A stretch of DNA of 64,000 nucleotides from Akanthomyces muscarius (lineage: Eukaryota > Ascomycota > Sordariomycetes > Hypocreales > Cordycipitaceae): contig NC_079244.1 in assembly GCF_028009165.1 (NCBI RefSeq), forward strand, positions 4,526,001 to 4,590,000. Reading direction: 5' to 3'. The notes under the pieces are model-generated. The model made no database searches, was not told where the DNA came from, and was given only the letters and a program-made list of their open reading frames with translations. The position numbers were made by a program, and so were the translations under genes. The first letter of the stretch is position 1; every line of letters starts with the position of its first letter. Below are positions 56,870-64,000 of the stretch, in pieces.

Positions 56870-58963
56870 AAAGGTAACAATTGACCAGGGATAGAGAGAA
56901 TGATAGAGGGGGAAACAGCCTGTACGTGGCCTGCAGTTGTGGTTCGGGCGACTAAATGTCTTACCAACGTTAACTGCCGTTGGGGGCCACAGTATAAATA
57001 CCGACCGAATAAGGGACGCGGGGTGAACTCGGGACCCCCGCAGATGACTACCATGTTTGTCCGGCCAGGGAACCTAGTTGCTTGCCTGTTGCCTGGGTTG
57101 CATCGAACTAACATTAGCGGCCACCGGCTTACCAGTAACACTCCAAAGATGGCTAGCTTCACGGGTCCCCCTGTGGGTTTAACAGCCTGAACAGTATGTC
57201 AAAGGCGATCGTCCAAATTGCCTGGCCATCGACTAAAGACGAAGCCGGATTGAGCCCGTCTTTCTTTAGTGAGACGATGCCAAATGCTAGGGTTGAAGCA
57301 AGGTGCGTGAGAGTGTCGACAGCTATCGCCGTGTCGACTTGCTGGAACATGATAGGAACTGATAAGTAGTACACATTTTCTGAGACTCAACGGGAGAGGG
57401 GCCTTGGTGGAGGTGGTGGAGGTAAGACGGCCTCCAGTTCTTACGGTTCCAGGCTGGCTATTACCTAGGCTCGCGGATCCATCCGCGAAGTCCGGGAACA
57501 AAATTACAGATCGTTCAATTCACTAATGAAACCGAGCATGCGAGGTTAACTTCGGGTGACACCCAGCTGGACATTGACTGCGCTACAGCCTAACGATGTA
57601 ACTCGCGTACTTTGAGGTGGATGGAGAGTGTGTGTGTGTGTGTGTGCCCGCGGCCTTCAAAGACTTGTGGCACCACAAGCAGAAGTTTGCAGAGCGGCCT
57701 CCAGAAATGAGGGGGGGGGGGCAATGACGGACGCTGGTGTCTCATGGCAGCACGAACAGGCCATTCGCTTTTGTGGCGGCTTGGGTGACATAGCGGCGGA
57801 TGGTATGCGCAGTTGACCGCTAAACGAGTCCCCGAGAAACGCCAGCCGGCGGACAGTCGACCCTCAGCTATTCGGGCCGACACAAGGACGATTGCTAGCA
57901 TGGTGTGGCCTTCAAACAGCGAACTGCTTCGTCAAGTCCGTTGCTTGAGGTAGACGATTGCGTGGGCTTAAACTACGGCGGGTGATACCCGCTGGTGATC
58001 GCTAAACGAGTCTAGTATTAACGCTGATCAGTGGAAAGACAAGAACGGTTGGTGTTGCGCAAGTCGGTATTCATCGAACTGTATACGGCTGACATTGCAA
58101 CTAAAGGTCTCCCTTTCGAAGAGGAAGAACGGCCAAGGCATTGTAAGCAAAAGAAAAGAAAAGAAAAAAAGCCGGATATGAAATTGCGCAGGAGTTTGCT
58201 CTTTGGAGGACTGCAGGGGTAGTGCGCCAGTAGCGGCGCTACCTACTCTCAGCGCGCAGAGCGCTGTCTCACGACTCTTGAGCAATCGCGGACTGTACCG
58301 AGCGTGATTAGCTCAAACCCAGCAAGCTATCTCAATCTCGGTACGCATAGCCAAGAAATCTGCTAGTGACATCTGGGCCTTGCACTAACCGTAGAGCCGG
58401 CAACGTGCCTTGTCGCACACTGCTTCCACGCGGCGTCGGGTCTTGACCAGCGTGATTTTGTTTTTGGAGCCTTGATTATATTGATATCTTCTCTAGGACA
58501 CTGCGGGTGTACATGCCGCATCCTGCGCCATAGTTCTCCATGATGTACGGGCCAGCAGTACCTCCTGCCTTCTTTAACCGTCTGATCCAAGCATTTATCT
58601 CCTCCTTGTCGACCGATGTAGAAACAGACTTTCAGTTGCCTCATGAGCATTGGTGATCCCGCTGTTTGGGCAGGCAAACTGCCTGAAGCGCTCATGTGCA
58701 TGCTCACACTAGCCGAGTGATCACTGTTGATGAAAAGCCGCATTACTTTATTATGACTATGCTTGCATAAATTGGCGCGCTCTGAAGGTGCGGCCAAATA
58801 AAAGCAAAGTAGAAGAATGTTTGAGGGAAAATATGCACCACGGTATAAACATATGTGACATAAATAAACAACGCTTTAAAGAATAAAAGAATTCGAAAAA
58901 GCGAAATGGCTCAACACGCCTCTTACTCGCTTCCATTTCCTCCATCTCCCCGTCTTCTCCATT
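56870..58963. other. intergenic between the ABCC paralogues
   Basis: Promoter of paralogue 1 and 3' flank of paralogue 2. Minus-strand frames at 57159-57374 and 58363-58797 have no family signal. A (GT)n run lies at 57628-57646. An AGTGTGACC-like order or other regulatory site is not evident. Confidence 0.45.
57628..57646. repeat. (GT)n microsatellite
   Basis: About nine GT units between the ABC genes. Confidence 0.8.
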
Positions 58964-61900
58964 CTAGAATTCTTGGACCTCCACCCATCCTCCAGTGCTA
59001 CTTCGCCGGCGCATCATACTATAGAGTTGTCCAGACCGGAATTGTAGAACGAAGTCCGCTGTTAGAAATGACTCGCGGCGGTGGGACACAAGAAGAATGG
59101 TGCAGCCTGCAAAAGCTTGGTCAATGATTCTCTGCATGTTCCTTTCCATATCCAGCGTCAAGCTGCTTGTTACTTCATCGATCATTACAATCTTGGTGCC
59201 CGCTGTTGATTGGTGCAGTATTCCACGTGCAAGGAACATTAGCTGCTTCTGGGCCGTAGTAAATCGGATAGTAGAATACTGAGCATCCAGACCGCCATTG
59301 CGATTCGCGTGGTCCCAAAGCTCGACTCTTCGTAATGCATCGATTATTTCATCATCGCTTGGTCGAGAGCCCTCGAATGGATACATGTTGAATCGAAGTG
59401 TAGCTTTAATTCGCAAACCCTCTTGAGTTATGGTCGTGATGCGGGAACGAAGAAGTTCGCGCGGAACATCCCGTGTATTGCGCCCGTCAATGCTGATACT
59501 TCCTGCATACTCAACCATGCGGAGTATGGTAGCCAGAACTGTTGATTTGCCACTGTAATTGACAGTTAGTAGATTTAGGCAAACTGTATGCGAAAGATGA
59601 CTATTACTGACCTTCCAGTCCGGCCCATTATCCCAATTTTCTGTCCTGCCGGGATAGTAACAGTGGCGTTGTTCAGTGCCTTGTGAGACACGCCATCAGT
59701 GGTCCTATTAGGTGGCAGTCAGTAGCTTTCCTGATAGACGATGCATGCTTTCGTAAATGTTACTTACTTGTACGTCGCAGAGACCGCATTGAAGTCAATC
59801 AGTCCATTAGTGGGCCAGTTCTCTGGCAGTGGAGGTCCGGAGAGCGTATCCTTTTCCTGGGGTGTGCCGAGCACAAATAGCTTAATGCGACGAATGGCCC
59901 CAAAGCTCGTTTCGAACGCCGTCCAGGTTTGAATATAGCCTGTAGCCGTGCTACTAAAGCCTATGAGACTGAGCATGGCAAGCCCCACTGCAGCATTTGA
60001 CGTCGCATGAGGAAGCTTAAGCGATAGACTGACGAGGGCAAGGCAAGCGACAGTCGAGGTGAGATCCATTGTTAGCGTTAGCCATCTTTGGATACAGTAT
60101 AGAAGGTAGGTTGGCTTTTGTGACCGATCCAGCTCAGCGTAAAGCTTACGGCGGAGGCTCTTTTGCCAACCAAAGCTGCGAATGTGATGAATACCTTCAG
60201 TTGTTTCTGTGAATCGGGTAAATAATGAAGAAGAGGCTTCCAGTTCCAGCTGGCGTAACTGTCTCGAGCTTCGAAGGTAAAATACTTGGATGATGGATAA
60301 AACCATCAAAATAAACAACATGACTGGTATCGCGTAGGGGGACCCGGCGGCAATCATCCCGATCTCCACAAGCGTTGTGAAACTCAAGAAGACAAACTGG
60401 TTCACAAGAATTGACAGTCTGTGTGTAACTAGAGATATATCTTGGCTGAATCTGTTGAGCAATGATCCAGAGTCTGTGTCGTTGATGAACTCGGGTGTGG
60501 CGCCGAGGACAGCTTTTAGAAGCCTTCGATGCATCTCCGTAGTAGTTTTTGGGAAGATGAATGTGAAATAAAATGCAGCACACAAGATGTTAAAGGCGAC
60601 AGACCCAACTGCAAGAATGCCGTAACCAACAAATGACAACTCATTTTGAGGGTCTTTCACGAACCAGATTCGCAGAAAGATCACTGGCATCCATTCGCCA
60701 ACGGCGGCAATCATAGCAAGGAACACCCAGATGAGGATTGCAAAGATACCAACGGATCCAAGGAAATATTTGTAGACAGACAAATCACCACCCGAACCTT
60801 CATCCTGAGGCTGAGGTACATTGTCGCCCTCTTTGGCTTGCACCGACGGCAGCTGTGCTTCTTCGCTGTCGCTGGCACCCACTCCGGCCTGCTGTTGATC
60901 ACCGACTGCATCACCAGCTGCGGAATTTTCGTCACTGCTCTCACCAACAGCTGGAGACCCCTCCGACTCATTGTCATTTTGCTCTTGAACCCGACCGTTC
61001 TTGGAGAATTGGAAGATCTGATTTGCGAAATCTAGAAGTTCAAGCCGATTTGTTGTCATGATGACAGTGCAGTTCCAGCGGCGAACGATACCCTGAGGTC
61101 CAAACAGACGACTGAAGATAAGGCCTGCCGTTTCCGGATCCACGGAGCTGAACAAGTCGTCGAGAACCATTATGTCTTTCTGGGCGTAGGCAGAGCGCGC
61201 GAGGCCCAGGCGTTGACGTTGACCTCCGCTGAGGTTGCAGCCGCCACTTCCTGTTTGGGTTTGATCACCATTTGGCATTTGCTGGAAGTCTGCATCTAGA
61301 GCACACGCTCTCACAATCTCACTGTAAAGCGGCCGCATCAATCGGCGCGTTCCAGTGATGACTTTTTCGACAGTTGTGTTCTCAATCCAAGTTTCTTGAC
61401 TGCAGTAAGCTATGTCTCTTGAGCCAGCAGATATGGTACCCCCATTCAGTTCTACTTCCCCCAAGAGAAGCTTGAGCAAGGTAGACTTGCCGCAGTTGAT
61501 AGGGCCCCACATCATAGTATGTGATGCCCATGGAATTCTGAAAGTCACTTCACGAAGAACTGGGCCAGTTGTGGGGGATATGACCGAAACATCGGCGAGT
61601 TCAAAAGCAAACGGTTTTCTAGGCGCGGAGCGTGGCTCTTTCTCCCCATCAGCATCCACTTCGGCTGCCATGGGAACGTCGCGAGGGTCAACATAATCTT
61701 TTTCTAAGAGGAATCTTTGAATTCTTGCAATAGACGCAAAAGCCGCAGACCATTGCGTCACAGACCGGAATAAGTCAATGAGCGGGTTGGAAGAGATGGC
61801 CAATACAGCTAGGATAGCGAAGACTTCTGCGACAGACATGGGGTCGTCCGAGCGAGTCCAAAAGTACGCCCCAGCGAAAACGATTGCCGGGGTAACTGTG

Positions 61901-63637
61901 AAGTTAACCGCACCTATTCGTTCCAATTAGTGGCTGCTCGAAAGGTCGAGGTGTTGGCGGCCTACCAAAGGAGAAAACCCATAGAAGGGAGTAGCGTTCC
62001 CGTAGCGACCTAGCGATCTCGACTTCGCGTTTATGCTCAATTTGTTTCAGAAGAGAACCAGACAAGCCCATGGACTTGACACTCTTTAATTGAGCAAGCA
62101 TGTTTGAGGTAGCGGCAACTCGGTTCTCTGTTTCTGCGTTCCAAGCCGCCCTGGCGCCAGAGATTTTCTTGCCCGTGAGAATAGACCCAAGAAATGTAGC
62201 TATAGCGGTAGGTCAATATCTCGGTTTATCTGGGGAACCAAGAGGGTGTCCTTACCTAGAGTAGGCAAAATGATGAGGAAACAGGCGGCTCCAATGAAAG
62301 TGTGAAGAATCCAAATGCCAAAGGCGACTTGAATAATACACGACCACGACTCATACGCAAGGGAAATAATGTCCTCAGTTCCCTCGACGTCTGTACTCAT
62401 CAATGTGACAGCATTTCCAGCGTCTAGTGCTTCAGCACTAAGACGCTGCGTTTTATCATATACGGCCACAACAAGTATGCCCCGAATTGATGTGACAACG
62501 CGGAAGCCCCAGTGCTCAAAAATGGTTCTCGTTACCTGAAAGTGTAAGCATGCGCAACAAAAGGTGAGATGGACCACGAGTTGGAGTGAAACATACGGCG
62601 AGTCCGAAGTAAATAATCCCACAAGCACCAATAAGACCACTAGTAGAGGCACGGCTAGTGTGCTCCTGGCCGACTGCCTCCACTGTCCGTAAAACAAGAA
62701 AGGGTTGCGCGATGACGAAGCCAATGTACAAGAGGCGAGGAAGGAGGACTTGTGCAAATTGCCATTTCAAGGTGCGCAACAAAGCCAAGAGTAGAGCTAG
62801 TCGAGAAGATTTATTGGCTAAGTGAAGTCAGCAAAAGACAGCACAAGTTATAGTGAGCGGGCAGTCCTGCCAAGTAGGACAACCAAAATATTGGATTGTA
62901 CCTTTGACCCAATGATGCGAGAATCGATCGAAGAGCCGCTCAGACTCGAATTCCTCGCCAATACTAGGCAACTTATCAATCGTGAATTGATTACGCCATC
63001 CGAAAACAAGCAAGGGATTCAACCAGACGAAAAGTGACCTATTCCAAAAGCCAGAGGCGGTCTCAGCAGAGACTGTAGATCGTAGTTCCTGAGACAGGTA
63101 GAGGCCACGCTTCGAAACTTCCTCAAGGATAACCAGGAAAAACTTAAGAACGACAATACAAACTTGTAGGGCTGCAATAGCGCTTAAAGTGTTCCGAAGA
63201 AAATATGATCGAGCCATAGTAATGTCGAAGATCATAGTAAGGGAAAAAAGGAGGCTTAGGAAAGAAGAAGGCTGTAAGTAATAAATATGCGTAACTACAA
63301 TAATAGCCATCGTGCAAATAGAAGCGAGTAATGACATAATCGAGGTAGCAACAGTAACACGCGACTGGAAGTAGTCAGTCTTATGCCAGAGCATAATGTT
63401 GGCGGCTTGTATGGCGACGAGCGCCACGCCGCATGCCAGTTTGCTCCATAAAAGGTAGCCAGGTCGGACCTGACGCTGGGTATGCAGGAGAACCTTGAGG
63501 TAAAGGGGCGTGACAGAGACGACAAGGGCGGTTGGAATCAGCCCGAGCATAGCATGTTCGAAGAGGACGGTAAAGTCGAAGTGGCCAGGTAGCTGGGGCC
63601 CAAAAAGGGAGTCATTCGACTGAGCCAGCGACGACAT
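58964..63637 (-). CDS. ABCC-type full ABC transporter (paralogue 2)
   Basis: Seven exons: 63637-62902, 62817-62597, 62535-62256, 62199-61966, 61913-59768, 59704-59612, 59552-58964, giving 1432 residues with all phases consistent. The N-terminus has the fungal ABCC opening SLFGPQLPGHFDFTVLFEHA. NBD1: Walker A GPINCGKST at 627-635, LSGGQ at 718-722, Walker B DIMVLDD at 737-743 (Asp for Glu), and Asn at the switch-His position (MTTNRLELLDF). NBD2: Walker A GRTGSGKST at 1233-1241, a badly degenerate signature RFTTAQ at 1333-1338, Walker B IVMIDE with Glu1363, and His1394. An acidic Ser/Glu-rich linker follows NBD1 (QEQNDNESEGS region). Same strand and same ATP-site asymmetry as paralogue 1, but seven exons instead of three, so the two are old, not recent, relatives. 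Substrate unknown. Confidence 0.9.
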
Positions 63638-64000
63638 TGCGAATGTGTCTGCCCTTGGGCCGTGGGTGAATGGGGTAAAGCAATGGGGGACGCAAAGATG
63701 GTGCCGAAAGTGAAACCGGGAATGGCAAGTGCGAAGTCGAGATATCTGGGAAATCCTGGGGGCGAAGCGGGAGCAACAGAGGCTTTTAATCGCCAGGGCG
63801 TAATAAGCATTCGTCCCGGCGGTCCAATGCGCCTGGATCTGGCTGTTAGTTAGGAGTAACGAAGCGCTGCAATTGGCCGCGGGGACGGCTGGACGTGGCC
63901 TTTTTTTCAGTGCGTTGGCCAGAATGCATGCTGCACATTGGGATATGGAGCAGATAACCCAAGACATGTCCAGAGTATCCGTACAGCAGCGAGAAATGTC
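63638..64000. other. ABCC paralogue 2 upstream region, window edge
   Basis: Frame is open upstream of the chosen ATG but is not protein-like. Presumed 5' leader and promoter; nothing else seen. Confidence 0.5.

Noticed and set aside
56620..57374. Hydrophobic minus-strand frames upstream of ABCC paralogue 1, considered as an extra first exon or a separate membrane protein
   Set aside because: The ABCC frame already contains a full TMD0; no splice join gave a family-like N-terminus and no domain was recognised.
57800..58020. Repeated CGCTAAACGAGTC string considered as a tRNA or regulatory repeat
   Set aside because: Only a short match; no cloverleaf could be drawn around either copy.
58363..58797. 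144-codon Cys-containing minus-strand frame downstream of ABCC paralogue 2
   Set aside because: No signal peptide or Cys spacing of a known family; probably 3' flank.

Overview
The window is nuclear DNA of a filamentous ascomycete (Pezizomycotina). The coding regions are GC-rich. The introns are short (mostly 50-80 nt), start GTAAGT/GTACGT-like, carry CTAAC/CTGAC branch sites and end in CAG/TAG. The gene set (Pkc1 with HR1-C2-C1-C1-kinase order, She9/Mdm33, Ktr/Kre2 mannosyltransferase, a BYS1-type secreted protein, a pisatin-demethylase-like P450, fungal ABCC pumps) points to Sordariomycetes, most likely Hypocreales; that placement is inference from family resemblance. There are no bacterial operons, no tRNA or rRNA genes that I could recognise, and no CRISPR array. 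Nineteen protein-coding genes are called. Most are split, and exon joins were chosen so that reading frame, splice signals and family motifs agree.

Left part (0-27 kb), accessory-looking: F-box protein; HSL-type alpha/beta hydrolase; a tiny secreted TIL-domain protease-inhibitor-like protein; a 1000-residue intronless DUF6604 protein; an MFS transporter whose 3' end is followed by a degenerate tandem copy; a BYS1-domain secreted protein; a broken Cys-rich secreted-protein gene; a secreted double-psi-beta-barrel protein with three C-terminal Cys-rich repeats; a two-TM protein of unknown function; a protein with a WHxDK (J-like) C-terminus; and a five-exon DUF7924-like protein. The long intergenic stretches here carry diverged dispersed repeats (15.3, 19.0 and 26.1 kb; 15.0 and 20.5 kb).

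Middle part (26-37 kb): HAD phosphatase, cytochrome P450, phenylalanine ammonia-lyase (PAL) and a monocarboxylate-type MFS carrier lie in a row. PAL (phenylalanine to cinnamate), the P450 (oxidation) and the carrier could form a small phenylpropanoid-type module; co-function is inferred from adjacency only.

Right-centre (37-51 kb), housekeeping: She9/Mdm33 (mitochondrial inner membrane), Pkc1 (cell-wall integrity kinase), mitochondrial acyl-CoA dehydrogenase divergent from mitochondrial ribosomal protein uS12m, and a Golgi alpha-1,2-mannosyltransferase.

Right end (52-64 kb): two same-strand full-length ABCC transporters (1519 and 1432 residues). Both combine a consensus ATP site with a strongly degenerate one.
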